Assembly (NCBI GenBank): GCA_019636655.1
Contig: JAHBXB010000001.1
Coordinates: forward strand, 1,054,001 to 1,118,000
Length of the DNA stretch: 64,000 nucleotides
Direction: 5' to 3'
Origin: Phycisphaeraceae bacterium
GTDB lineage: Bacteria; Planctomycetota; Phycisphaerae; Phycisphaerales; UBA1924
The notes under the pieces are model-generated. The model made no database searches. It had not been told where the DNA came from and saw nothing but the letters and a program-made list of their open reading frames with translations. This document shows, one piece after another, positions 44,302 through 54,557 of this stretch. The number at the start of each line of letters is the position of its first letter. Within the stretch, counting starts at the first letter, position 1. The position numbers and the translations under genes are program-made.

Positions 44302-46413
44302 ATGGCCAAGAGCACCCCGACGGTTCAGAATCCCGTTTCGGCTCCCAGCCCTGCGGGCGACCAGGCCCGAATGGACCAGTTGTGTATTAACACGATCCGC
44401 ACACTGGCGATGGACGCGGTGCAGGCGGCGAACTCGGGTCACCCGGGGACGCCGATGGCGCTGGCGCCGGTGGCGTACTGCCTGTGGCAACGGTTCCTGC
44501 GGTTTGACCCTGCGGACCCGATCTGGCCGGACCGCGACCGGTTCGTGCTGAGCAACGGGCACGCCTCGATGCTGCTGTATTCGCTGCTCCACCTGACCGG
44601 TGTGAAGGCGGTGAACCCGCAGTACGAGACGCTCGGCGCGCCGTCGGTGACGCTGGAGGACATCAAGCGGTTCCGCGCGCTGGACAGCAAGTGCCCCGGG
44701 CACCCGGAGTACCGCTGGACGTCGGGGATCGAGACGACGACCGGGCCACTGGGGCAGGGGATCGCGACGAGCGTGGGCATGGCGATCGGCGGGCGATGGA
44801 TGGGAGAGCGGTACAACAGGCCGGGGTTCGACGTGTTCGCGTACCGCGTGTACGCGATCTGCGGCGACGGGTGCCTGATGGAGGGGATCAGCCACGAGGC
44901 GGCCTCGCTCGCGGGGCACCTGCGGCTCGCCAACCTGTGCTGGATCTACGACAACAACCACATCACGATCGAGGGGCACACGAGCCTGACGTGCAGCGAC
45001 GATGTCTCGGCTCGGTTCGAGGGGTACGGCTGGAACGTGCTGCGCGTGGGGGATGCGAACGACCTCGGGCTCATCTCGCGGGCGCTCGAAGAGGCCCGCG
45101 CATCGGATCGACCGACGCTGATCATCCTCGACAGCCATATCGGCTACGGATCGCCGCACAAGCAGGACACCGCCGAGGCCCACGGCGAGCCGCTGGGCGA
45201 GGAGGAGATCCGGCTGACGAAGGAGGCCTACGGGTGGCCGCCGGATGCGAAGTTCCTGGTGCCCGACGGCGTGTACGACCACTTCCGATCGGGGATGGGG
45301 CGTCGCGGCGGAGAACTTCGGTCGGCGTGGTTCTCGATGTTTGACGCCTACACGAAGGCGCATCCGGCCCTCGCCGACGAGGTGTTCCGCATGCAGCACC
45401 GTCAGCTGCCCGACGGGTGGGACAAGGACCTGCCGACGTTCCCCGCGGACGCGAAGGGGATGGCGTCGCGCGAGTCATCGGGGAAGGTGCTGAACGTGAT
45501 CGCGAAGAACGTGCCGTGGCTGATCGGCGGGGCGGCGGACCTGTCGCCCTCCACGAAGACGCGGCTGGTGTTCGACGGAGCGGGGGATGTTGAGCCGGGA
45601 AGCCCTGGGGGGCGGAACTTCCACTTCGGGATTCGCGAGCACGCAATGGCCGCGGTGTGCAACGGGCTCTCGCTCTCGAAACTGCGGCCGTTCGGGTCGG
45701 GGTTCTTCATCTTCAGCGACTACGCGCGGGGGTCGATCCGCCTGAGCTCGCTGATGGAACTGCCGGTGATCTACATCTGGACGCACGACTCGATCGGGCT
45801 CGGCGAAGACGGGCCGACGCACCAGCCGGTGGAGCAGCTCGCCTCGTTCAGGGCGATGCCGGGCCTGGTCGTCCTCCGGCCGTGCGATGCGAACGAGGTG
45901 GTCGAGGCCTGGCGCGTCGTGATGCAGCAGCGGCACCGGCCGGCGATGCTCGTGCTCTCGCGCCAGGCGCTGCCGACGCTGGACCGATCGATGTTCGCGC
46001 CGGCCTCGGGCGTCGCGAAGGGCGGGTACGTGGTGACGGACGCGGCGGACGGAACCCCGGAGGTCATCCTGATCGGGACCGGAAGCGAGGTGCACGCGTG
46101 CCTCGCCGCGCACGGGCTGTTGCAGCGCGACGGTGTGAAGTCGCGGGTGGTGAGCATGCCCTCGTGGGAGCTGTTCGATTCCCAGCCGCAGGACTACCGG
46201 GACTCGGTACTGCCGCCGGGGGTCGGGGCGAGGATGTCGGTGGAGGCGGCCTCGACATTCGGCTGGGACCATTTCGTGGGCCCGCGCGGCGCGGTGGTCG
46301 GGATGCGCACGTTCGGCGCCTCGGCGCCGCTTAAGATGCTGCTCGACAAGTTCGGATTCGAACCCGAGCAGATCGCACGGACCGCGAAGGGCCTGCTCGG
46401 GCCGTCGAGGTAG
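44302..46413 (+). CDS. tkt: Transketolase
   Basis: Thiamine-diphosphate enzyme moving two-carbon units between sugar phosphates, 703 residues. Motifs are NSGHPGTPMALAPVAYCLW, LSNGHASMLLYSLLHLTG, GPLGQGIATSVGMAIG, the ThDP motif GDGCLMEGISHEAASLAGHL with DNNHITIEG, and in the second half NFHFGIREHAMAAVCNG, SDYARGSIRLSSLMELPVIYIWTHDSIGLGEDGPTHQPVEQL. GGCAGGAG precedes the ATG at 44302; the sequence before it is not conserved. An internal Ala/Gln/Pro-rich N-terminus of about 20 residues is unusual but minor. Confidence 0.97.
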   Translation: MAKSTPTVQNPVSAPSPAGDQARMDQLCINTIRTLAMDAVQAANSGHPGTPMALAPVAYCLWQRFLRFDPADPIWPDRDRFVLSNGHASMLLYSLLHLTGVKAVNPQYETLGAPSVTLEDIKRFRALDSKCPGHPEYRWTSGIETTTGPLGQGIATSVGMAIGGRWMGERYNRPGFDVFAYRVYAICGDGCLMEGISHEAASLAGHLRLANLCWIYDNNHITIEGHTSLTCSDDVSARFEGYGWNVLRVGDANDLGLISRALEEARASDRPTLIILDSHIGYGSPHKQDTAEAHGEPLGEEEIRLTKEAYGWPPDAKFLVPDGVYDHFRSGMGRRGGELRSAWFSMFDAYTKAHPALADEVFRMQHRQLPDGWDKDLPTFPADAKGMASRESSGKVLNVIAKNVPWLIGGAADLSPSTKTRLVFDGAGDVEPGSPGGRNFHFGIREHAMAAVCNGLSLSKLRPFGSGFFIFSDYARGSIRLSSLMELPVIYIWTHDSIGLGEDGPTHQPVEQLASFRAMPGLVVLRPCDANEVVEAWRVVMQQRHRPAMLVLSRQALPTLDRSMFAPASGVAKGGYVVTDAADGTPEVILIGTGSEVHACLAAHGLLQRDGVKSRVVSMPSWELFDSQPQDYRDSVLPPGVGARMSVEAASTFGWDHFVGPRGAVVGMRTFGASAPLKMLLDKFGFEPEQIARTAKGLLGPSR

Positions 46414-46490
46414 GCGGCGGCGGCGCCGTGAGGCCGGCTGGGCTCCCTACCGTGCGGTGAACCGGTTCTCTCACGATTGAAGGAGGGTGT

Positions 46491-47504
46491 ATGCAGCTTG
46501 GAATGATCGGCCTCGGCCGCATGGGCGCAAACATGGTCCGCCGGCTGATGAAGGCGGGCCACTCGTGCGTCGCGTACGACGTGTTCCCGCAGGCCGTCGC
46601 GGACCTGGCGAAGGACGGTGCAACCGCCGCCGCGTCACTCCAGGAGTTCGTGGGCAAGCTGGCCAAGCCTCGCGCGGTGTGCCTGATGGTGCCCGCCGCG
46701 GTGGTCGACACGACACTGGAGGGCCTCGTGCCGCTGCTGGAGCGGGACGACACGATCATCGACGGGGGCAACTCGCACTACCACGACGACCTGCGGCGCT
46801 CGAAGTCGCTCGCGGCAAAGGGCATCCACTACGTCGACATGGGCACCAGCGGCGGCGTGTGGGGTCTGGAGCGAGGCTACTGCCTGATGATCGGCGGGGA
46901 CGACACCGCGGTGAAGCGGCTCGACCCGATCTTCTCGGCGCTGGCGCCGGGCAAGGGGGACGCCCCCCCCACTCCCGGGCGCGAAGCCGGCCGCGGGACC
47001 GCCGACCAGGGGTACCTGCACTGCGGCCCGAGCGGCGCGGGGCACTTCGTGAAGATGGTCCACAACGGAATCGAGTACGGCATCATGGCCGCGTACGCCG
47101 AGGGCCTGAACATCCTGCACCGCGCCAATGCCGGGAAGTCGAAGCGAGAGGCCGATGCCGAGACGGCGCCGCTGCGTCACCCGGAGCACTACCAGTACGA
47201 CATCAACGTTTCCGAGGTGGCCGAGGTGTGGCGCCGGGGGAGCGTCATCGGGTCGTGGCTGCTGGACCTCACCGCGGCGGCCCTCGTCGAGGACCCGCAA
47301 CTCAAGGACTACGCCGGGCGTGTCTCGGATTCGGGAGAGGGCCGCTGGACCGCGACCGCGGCGATCGACGTGTCCGTGCCGACGCCGGTGCTCTCGGCGG
47401 CGCTGTACGAGCGGTTCGCCAGCCGCGGCGAGGACGACTTTGCGAACAAGGTGATGTCGGCGATGCGCATGGAGTTCGGCGGTCACCACGAGAAGAAGGC
47501 CTGA
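46491..47504 (+). CDS. gnd: 6-phosphogluconate dehydrogenase, decarboxylating (short form)
   Basis: Oxidises 6-phosphogluconate to ribulose 5-phosphate and CO2. At 337 residues it belongs to the short GntZ/YqeC-like class, not the 470-residue form. The cofactor loop is MIGLGRMGANMVRRL, and DGGNSHYHDDLRR, DMGTSGGVWGLERGYCLMIGG and GAGHFVKMVHNGIEYGIM (catalytic Lys) are present. A Gly/Pro-rich insert (GKGDAPPTPGREAGRG) sits near residue 155. AAGGAGGG lies four bases before the ATG. zwf follows after 46 bases. Confidence 0.95.
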   Translation: MQLGMIGLGRMGANMVRRLMKAGHSCVAYDVFPQAVADLAKDGATAAASLQEFVGKLAKPRAVCLMVPAAVVDTTLEGLVPLLERDDTIIDGGNSHYHDDLRRSKSLAAKGIHYVDMGTSGGVWGLERGYCLMIGGDDTAVKRLDPIFSALAPGKGDAPPTPGREAGRGTADQGYLHCGPSGAGHFVKMVHNGIEYGIMAAYAEGLNILHRANAGKSKREADAETAPLRHPEHYQYDINVSEVAEVWRRGSVIGSWLLDLTAAALVEDPQLKDYAGRVSDSGEGRWTATAAIDVSVPTPVLSAALYERFASRGEDDFANKVMSAMRMEFGGHHEKKA

Positions 47505-47550
47505 CGAACGCCGGGGATCGCCCGCACCGATTTCTCCGGAGGACCGACCC

Positions 47551-48966
47551 ATGTCGCAGCCCGCCGCACCGTCGCATCAGGCCGCCGCGCCGTCCGATGC
47601 CCTTGTCTTCTTCGGCGCCACCGGCGACCTCGCGTTCAAGCAGATCATCCCCTCGCTGCAGTCGCTGATCCGGCGCGGCAAGCTCGACATACCGATCATC
47701 GGTGTCGCCAAGGCGGGATGGAACCTCGAGCAGATGCAGGCCCGGGTCAAGGAGAGCCTGCAGGCGCACTCCAAGATTGATCCCAAGGCGCTCGACAAGT
47801 TCCTGTCGCTGCTCTGCTATATCGACGGCGACTACCGCGACGTCGAAACGTTCAAGTCGCTCAAGCAGAAGCTCGGCGGCGCGAAGCGTCCGCTGCACTA
47901 CCTGGCGATCCCGCCGAGTTTTTTCGGCACCGTTGTGGAGGGACTCGCCAAGGCCGGGTGCGCCGCCGACGCCCGAGTCGTCGTGGAGAAGCCCTTCGGG
48001 CGCGACCTGGCCTCGGCCCGGGCGCTGAACGCGACGCTGCAATCGGTGTTCCCCGAGGAGAGCATCTTCCGGATCGACCACTACCTGGGCAAGGAACCCT
48101 CGCAGAACCTGCTGTACTTCCGCTTCGCCAACCCGATCCTCGAACCGGTGTGGAACCGGCTCCACATCGCCAGCATCCAGATCACGATGGCCGAGTCGTT
48201 CGGGGTCAAGGGGCGGGGCAAGTTCTACGAGGAGGCCGGCGCCATCCGCGACGTCATTCAGAACCACATGCTGCAGGTGGCGGCGCTGCTCACGATGGAC
48301 GCCCCCGTTCGGCCCGACCCCGCCGCGATCCGCGGCGAGCGCACCCGACTGTTTGAGGGCGTCCGCACGATGTCCGCCTCCGACGTCGTGCGGGGGCAGT
48401 TCCGCGGCTACCGCAGCGAAGACGGGGTAGCAACGGATTCCACTGTGGAGACGTACGCCGCGGTGCGGCTGTGGATCGACACGCTCCGATGGAGCGGCGT
48501 GCCGATCCTGATCCGAGCCGGGAAATGCCTGCCGGAGACCTCCACCGAGGTCATGGTGTTCTTCAAGCGGCCGCCGCCCACGGCGTTCGGTGATGGTGGG
48601 AAACTCGGGGCCAACAACTTCCGCTTCCGGCTGAGCCCCGACGTGGTCATCGGCATGGGCGCCCGGGCGAAGAAGCCCGGCGAAGGAATGGACGGCGAGG
48701 CGATCGAGCTGATCGCCAAGGACGAAACGCCCGACGAAATGCCGCCCTACGAGCGACTGCTCGGTGACGCCGCGAACGGGGATTCGGAGCTGTTCGCGAG
48801 CCAGAGCAACGTCGAGGAAGCGTGGCGGATCGTTGACCCGATCCTCGGCGATGCCTCGCCGGTCCATCAGTATGATCCGGGCACCTGGGGTCCGGCGGAG
48901 GCCTCGCGGCTCACCGAGGGGTTCGAGGCCTGGCACGCCCCGGCCGCGCACGGAGCCAACGCGTGA
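47551..48966 (+). CDS. zwf: Glucose-6-phosphate 1-dehydrogenase
   Basis: First enzyme of the oxidative pentose phosphate path, 471 residues. Motifs are VFFGATGDLAFKQIIPSL (the usual GASGDL(A/T)xRKL is varied), YLAIPPSFFGTVVEGL, VVVEKPFGRDL, and the active site RIDHYLGKEPSQNLLYFRFAN. TYAAVRLWIDTLRWSGVPILIRAGKCL follows. GGAGG precedes the ATG. The stop overlaps the next start as GTGA. No 6-phosphogluconolactonase or opcA gene lies in this cluster. Confidence 0.97.
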   Translation: MSQPAAPSHQAAAPSDALVFFGATGDLAFKQIIPSLQSLIRRGKLDIPIIGVAKAGWNLEQMQARVKESLQAHSKIDPKALDKFLSLLCYIDGDYRDVETFKSLKQKLGGAKRPLHYLAIPPSFFGTVVEGLAKAGCAADARVVVEKPFGRDLASARALNATLQSVFPEESIFRIDHYLGKEPSQNLLYFRFANPILEPVWNRLHIASIQITMAESFGVKGRGKFYEEAGAIRDVIQNHMLQVAALLTMDAPVRPDPAAIRGERTRLFEGVRTMSASDVVRGQFRGYRSEDGVATDSTVETYAAVRLWIDTLRWSGVPILIRAGKCLPETSTEVMVFFKRPPPTAFGDGGKLGANNFRFRLSPDVVIGMGARAKKPGEGMDGEAIELIAKDETPDEMPPYERLLGDAANGDSELFASQSNVEEAWRIVDPILGDASPVHQYDPGTWGPAEASRLTEGFEAWHAPAAHGANA

Positions 48967-49640
48967 GCACACCGAGCGAGACGGTCTTCCTTCTCGACGT
49001 CGACAACACGCTGCTCGACAACGACATGGTGCAGCGCGACCTGCGGGACCACCTGGAGCGACAGTTCGGTGCCCGGCGTCGGGAGGAGTACTGGGCGGCC
49101 CTGGAGGATCTGCGGTCCGAACTGGGGTATGTCGACTACCTCGGGGCCCTGCAGCGGTACCGCCTGCGGCACATGGACGAGCCGCGCCTGCTGGATATCT
49201 CGGAATACCTGCTCGGCTACGCGTTCGCCTCCCGCCTGTACCCAAGGGTGCTGGAACTGATCGGTGCGCTCCGGACCATCGGACCGACCGTGATCCTGTC
49301 CGATGGAGACGTGGTCTTCCAGCCCCACAAGGTCCGCCGCAGCGGGCTCTGGGAGGCCGTCGACGGCAGCGTTCTCATCTATATACACAAGGAAACGCAG
49401 CTGCAGGATGTCGAGCGGCGGCACCCCGCCATGCGGTACATCATGATCGACGACAAGCTCCGGATCCTGACCGCCATGAAACACGTCTGGGGGGACCGCC
49501 TGACCACCGTCTGGCCGCGGCAGGGGCACTATGCGAACGACCCGGCGCACACCAAGGGCCTGCCCGCCCCGGATATCACAGTCGATACGATCGGCGACCT
49601 GCTTCACACAAGCCTTGTACAGCCCGTGGCGGGCCGGTAG
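48963..49640 (+). CDS. HAD-superfamily hydrolase
   Basis: Probable phosphatase of 225 residues. Motif I LDVDNTLLDND gives Asp12 and Asp14, motif II is VILSDGD, motif III is a Lys in the QPHKVRRSG region, and motif IV is MIDDKLRIL. A helical cap lies between motifs I and II. Substrate unknown. It starts at GTG inside the zwf stop codon, so it is probably co-translated with G6PDH. That linkage suggests a sugar-phosphate or phosphogluconate-related task, or removal of a toxic side product; this is inference from position only. Confidence 0.82.
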   Translation: MSTPSETVFLLDVDNTLLDNDMVQRDLRDHLERQFGARRREEYWAALEDLRSELGYVDYLGALQRYRLRHMDEPRLLDISEYLLGYAFASRLYPRVLELIGALRTIGPTVILSDGDVVFQPHKVRRSGLWEAVDGSVLIYIHKETQLQDVERRHPAMRYIMIDDKLRILTAMKHVWGDRLTTVWPRQGHYANDPAHTKGLPAPDITVDTIGDLLHTSLVQPVAGR

Positions 49641-49690
49641 GCCGCCACGCCGCTTGAGCCCCGCACCCGGCCCCACCGGCCCGCCTTCAC

Positions 49691-49696
49691 TACACT
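49691..49696 (+). promoter_or_regulatory. Probable internal -10 (TACACT) before tal
   Basis: TACACT lies 43 bases before the tal start in the 99-base gap after the HAD gene, leaving a leader with a strong Shine-Dalgarno (AAGGAG). tal and pgi may thus also be transcribed separately. Confidence 0.35.
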
Positions 49697-49739
49697 GATC
49701 GAGAGTCGCACGCGGATAGACCCACGGAAGGAGACGCCG

Positions 49740-50828
49740 ATGACCACCCCGACCCGCCAACTCCACGATGCCGGCCAGAGCCTGTGGATCGACAACATCA
49801 CCCGGGCCATGCTCGCCAGCGGCACGCTCCGGAAGTACATCGATACGCTCTCGGTCACCGGCCTGACGTCGAACCCGACGATCTTCGACCAGGCGATCAG
49901 CAAGAGCAGCGACTACGACACCGCCATCCGCACCAAGTTGAAGCAGGGCCTCTCGGGCGAGACGCTCTTCTTCGATCTCGCAATCGAGGACCTCACGCAG
50001 GCGGCCGACCTGTTCCGCCCGGTCCACGACCGGACGGACGGGGTCGATGGCTTCGTCTCGCTCGAGGTCTCCCCGCTGCTGGCGTACGACACCGCCAAGA
50101 CCATCGACGCGGCGAAGAGCCTCCACGCCAAGGCCGCACGCAAGAACCTGTTCATCAAGATCCCGGGGACGAAAGAGGGCCTCCCGGCCATCGAAGAGGC
50201 GATCTTCTCGGGCATCCCGATCAACGTCACGCTGCTGTTCTCCAGCGAGCACTACACGGCCGCCGCGGAGGCGTACATGCGGGGCGTCGAGCGTCGCATC
50301 GCTAAGGGCCTGAACCCCGATATCGCGTCGGTCGCATCGGTGTTCATCAGCCGGTGGGACAAGCCCGCCTCGGCGAAACTCCCCGGCGACCTCGCGGAGG
50401 GGATGGGCGTCGGCGTCGGCAAGCGCGTGTACAAGGCATACCGCGACCTGCTCAACTCCGACCGCTGGCACCGCCTCGCGAACAAGGGAGCCCGCCCCCA
50501 GCGGCTGCTGTGGGCCAGCACGGGGACGAAGGACCCGAAGTTCTCCGACACGCTCTACGTCGAGTCCCTGGTCTCCCCATTCACCGTCAACACCATGCCG
50601 GAGCAGACGCTGCTCGCCTTCGCTGATCACGGCAAGGTCGGGGCGCCGCTGGCCGCCGACGGCGGCAACTCCGAGGCCATCCTCGCGAAGTTCGCCAAGG
50701 CGGGCGTCGACTATGCCGCGCTGGCGGCGACCCTGCAGAAGGAAGGCGCCGAGTCGTTCACCAAGTCCTGGAACGACCTGATGGCGGTCCTGGCGAGCAA
50801 GAGCGAGAAGATCCTCCAGACGGCCTGA
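49740..50828 (+). CDS. tal: Transaldolase
   Basis: Schiff-base enzyme moving three-carbon units in the non-oxidative pentose phosphate path, 362 residues, as in the long TalB-type-2 (actinobacterial/cyanobacterial) forms. Motifs are SLWIDNITRAMLASG, VTGLTSNPTIFDQAI, FVSLEVSPLLAYD, KNLFIKIPGTKEGLPAIEEAIFSGIPINVTLLFS (with the catalytic Lys region) and ASVFISRWD. AAGGAG precedes the ATG at 49740. It is followed 45 bases later by pgi. Confidence 0.95.
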   Translation: MTTPTRQLHDAGQSLWIDNITRAMLASGTLRKYIDTLSVTGLTSNPTIFDQAISKSSDYDTAIRTKLKQGLSGETLFFDLAIEDLTQAADLFRPVHDRTDGVDGFVSLEVSPLLAYDTAKTIDAAKSLHAKAARKNLFIKIPGTKEGLPAIEEAIFSGIPINVTLLFSSEHYTAAAEAYMRGVERRIAKGLNPDIASVASVFISRWDKPASAKLPGDLAEGMGVGVGKRVYKAYRDLLNSDRWHRLANKGARPQRLLWASTGTKDPKFSDTLYVESLVSPFTVNTMPEQTLLAFADHGKVGAPLAADGGNSEAILAKFAKAGVDYAALAATLQKEGAESFTKSWNDLMAVLASKSEKILQTA

Positions 50829-50873
50829 CCACCCGATCACCACCAACCCCGCGCGAGTCGAGGGAGACTGCTG

Positions 50874-52517
<1,644 letters not shown>

Positions 52518-52555
52518 TCCCCCCTCCCTCCGCTTCCCCCGAGCGGCTCCCCGCC

Positions 52556-52561
52556 TACACT
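52556..52561 (+). promoter_or_regulatory. Probable -10 (TACACT) for rpsP
   Basis: TACACT about 110 bases before rpsP predicts a leader of roughly 100 bases. An ATG directly downstream (52571) opens an unconserved reading frame and is not taken as a gene. Confidence 0.3.
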
Positions 52562-52670
52562 CCGCGTCCCATGTCACCCCTCCGGCCCCGTTGTGGGGTC
52601 GGCTTTGGTCTGGTGGCCGTCGCCCGGTACGGCAATCTCACCGGTGCAGCCTTCCTCGGAGATCCGCTCA

Positions 52671-53006
52671 ATGGTTCGTATCCGCATGCAGCGTCTTGGC
52701 CGCCGCCGCCGCCCGTTCTTCCGAATCAGCGCCATCGATATCGGCACGAAGCGCGACGGCAAGGTGCTCGAGCAACTCGGCTGGTACGACCCGCTCGCGG
52801 CCGAGGGCAAGCAGCTGCACCTGGAGGACGACCGCGTGAAGGACTGGCTCGCACGCGGCGCCCAGCCCAGCGATTCGCTGAAGGACGTCTTCGCGAAGCG
52901 CAACCTCATCAACGCCGACGAGTGGAACGCCGAGCGTGCCGCCCGCGTGGCGCGCAAGCAGAAGCTCGCCGCGGCCAAGCCCGCGCCGGCCGAGAAGAAG
53001 GCCTGA
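52671..53006 (+). CDS. rpsP: 30S ribosomal protein S16
   Basis: Small-subunit ribosomal protein, 111 residues. VRIRMQRLGRRRRPFFRISAIDI, LEQLGWYDPLA and the C-terminal DRVKDWLARGAQPSDSLKDVF are diagnostic for bS16. A basic Ala/Lys-rich tail extends it by about 25 residues. A terminator follows at once, so it is monocistronic. rimM and trmD, its usual neighbours, do not follow. Confidence 0.97.
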   Translation: MVRIRMQRLGRRRRPFFRISAIDIGTKRDGKVLEQLGWYDPLAAEGKQLHLEDDRVKDWLARGAQPSDSLKDVFAKRNLINADEWNAERAARVARKQKLAAAKPAPAEKKA

Positions 53007-53036
53007 GTCGATTCCGCAGTGTACTGAATCACCCGA

Positions 53037-53064
53037 CCGCGCCGGCTCACCCGGCGCGGTTTTT
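53037..53064 (+). terminator. Rho-independent terminator after rpsP
   Basis: Perfect 9-bp stem CCGCGCCGG / CCGGCGCGG with a five-base loop, then TTTTT. Confidence 0.88.
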
Positions 53065-53076
53065 CGTTCCGTGCCA

Positions 53077-54300
53077 CTACGGCTTCCGAAGCAGCGAGTG
53101 ACGCAGGATCGCCATCGTCGGCATCGGCGGGTACTTCACGCGCATCCGGTAGCCCTGGAACTCATCGAGCGAGTACCCCAGGCTCTTCGTGGCCGCCTCC
53201 GCCATTTCCCGATAGTGCGGCAGTTCTGTCGTCGTCGTGTCGGGCGGCGACGAACCGAGGTCGGTGACTTCCACCGGCACGGGCAGGAGCCCGGCGTTCA
53301 GGCCGTGCTCAGGATACCGGGGCCCCCCGGGCAGTTGGCTGTAGAAGTGCGCCGTCGGGTTCATCGCAAAGTCGAGGCTGCGATGGACCAGCAGATCGTG
53401 CACGAGCGACTCGACCGGCGTCACGATCGTAACGACGTGCTCACCGAACTCGCCCGGATGAGACTCGTACTTCGACGCCACCGCCTCGTGCCGCCACCCG
53501 AACACCACGGTCGCCGCGGCGGTGTTGCCGACCGGCCCCTCCTCCAGAACAAACCGTACGGTGCCGTCACGCTCCCGCTCCTGACGCAGTTGGGGCAGCG
53601 GGTCTGAGCAGTACTGAGCCAGAAGCGGCGACTCATCCAGGCCGACCGACGGATCAATAGGGCCGAACGATTGTTGCTCCGGAGCAATCGAGCCCCATCG
53701 CCTCAGCGTCGCCGCCGACCAGGGCACATCCGGCCGTAGCCGCCGAAAGTCCGCGAGGCCGCAGATCGTCGCCATGCTGACCGCATCGCCGGGCCCGGCG
53801 CTCGGCGCCATCACGTGGAGGCTGACCTGGACGCGGGCCTGAACACCCCAGATCGCCGAGTTGGCCTGGAACCCCGACTTGCGAAAGGCCTCGATGCGCT
53901 TCGCCGTGGCGCGGCTGTTTCGGACCCCGAGCATCATCTCCAGCGTTTCGCGGTCGCCCGCATGAGCCTCGACCATCCGGTCGAACCCCGCCAGTGCATC
54001 CTGCACCGCGATCACCGATTCGTCCGGCGCTCCGGCATTACGGAGCGATTCCAGCACGATCTTCACGCCGCCCCGCCCCGGCAGCATCGCGATGGCGCCG
54101 CACGGATCCTCTTCCGTGACAATCCTGCAGAGTTTCCAAGCAAGCGTCTTGTCCAGCCCGAGTTGACGCGAAACCCCCGGCGGCTTCGCCGCGTCGCACC
54201 CGATCGCGGCCAGCGATTCGGCCAACGCGCGGCGAACCTGCTGGGCCACACTCCGGGCCTCGATCACAAATGCACCACCACCGCGGGTTGCGACGCTCAT
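53077..54300 (-). CDS. Hypothetical protein, possible regulator
   Basis: Protein of 407 residues without signal peptide or membrane segments. The N-terminal 100 residues are helical (ARSVAQQVRRALAESLAAIG, RQLGLDKTLAWKLCRIV, VIAVQDALAGFDRMVEAHAGDRETLEMML) and might contain a helix-turn-helix, a guess from the SRQLGLDKTLAWKL pattern. The remaining 280 residues look alpha/beta and resemble nothing I know. Palindromes and an AT-rich stretch lie upstream in the divergent intergenic region, which would suit an autoregulated DNA-binding protein. It is inserted, with the large secreted protein, between rpsP and trmD. Confidence 0.65.
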   Translation of the reverse strand: MSVATRGGGAFVIEARSVAQQVRRALAESLAAIGCDAAKPPGVSRQLGLDKTLAWKLCRIVTEEDPCGAIAMLPGRGGVKIVLESLRNAGAPDESVIAVQDALAGFDRMVEAHAGDRETLEMMLGVRNSRATAKRIEAFRKSGFQANSAIWGVQARVQVSLHVMAPSAGPGDAVSMATICGLADFRRLRPDVPWSAATLRRWGSIAPEQQSFGPIDPSVGLDESPLLAQYCSDPLPQLRQERERDGTVRFVLEEGPVGNTAAATVVFGWRHEAVASKYESHPGEFGEHVVTIVTPVESLVHDLLVHRSLDFAMNPTAHFYSQLPGGPRYPEHGLNAGLLPVPVEVTDLGSSPPDTTTTELPHYREMAEAATKSLGYSLDEFQGYRMRVKYPPMPTMAILRHSLLRKP

Positions 54301-54378
54301 GAGATGATCCCGCCCAACCCCATCCAGAATCCGCACAAGCCGTGGGTGGGTATCGGGTTGAACCAGAGTATACCCAAA

Positions 54379-54421
54379 AAACTGACAGTTTGCACGTTAC
54401 CAAAAATATCTCTAGAGATAT
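54379..54421. promoter_or_regulatory. Two perfect palindromes in an AT-rich divergent intergenic region
   Basis: AAACTGACAGTTT at 54379-54391 and ATATCTCTAGAGATAT at 54406-54421 are perfect dyads whose centres are about 28-29 bases apart. The stretch is strikingly AT-rich for this genome. They lie between the hypothetical gene (start 54300, minus) and the large secreted-protein gene (plus) and look like operators. Confidence 0.55.
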
Positions 54422-54423
54422 CC

Positions 54424-54450
54424 TTGCAGGAATTGCCGACATCGTATAAC
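54424..54450 (+). promoter_or_regulatory. Candidate promoter TTGCAG-N15-TATAAC
   Basis: -35-like TTGCAG at 54424-54429 and -10-like TATAAC at 54445-54450; spacing of 15 is slightly short. It abuts the 16-bp palindrome, so a bound protein would overlap the -35. Confidence 0.45.
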
Positions 54451-54464
54451 ATCGTGATCAGCCG

Positions 54465-54506
54465 CCCGAGTTCTCGGTGTCTACGTACATAACACGAACT
54501 CTCGGG
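54465..54506 (+). promoter_or_regulatory. Leader hairpin at the 5' end of the secreted-protein mRNA
   Basis: CCC-GAGTTC (54465-54473) pairs with GAACTC-tc-GGG (54496-54506), extended by GTGT (54477-54480) with ACAC (54492-54495); small bulges, loop of 11. It would lie within ten bases of the predicted transcript start and could protect the mRNA 5' end or regulate it. Confidence 0.4.
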
Positions 54507-54557
54507 CCCATCGGTTTGTTTCTGACCCCGATTGTCAACCTCTTGGAGAAAACCGCC

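Noticed and set aside
52571-52670. Short open frame starting right after the TACACT hexamer upstream of rpsP
   Set aside because: It continues in a different frame through rpsP with Arg/Pro-rich low-complexity sequence; rpsP itself has a good GGAG start.
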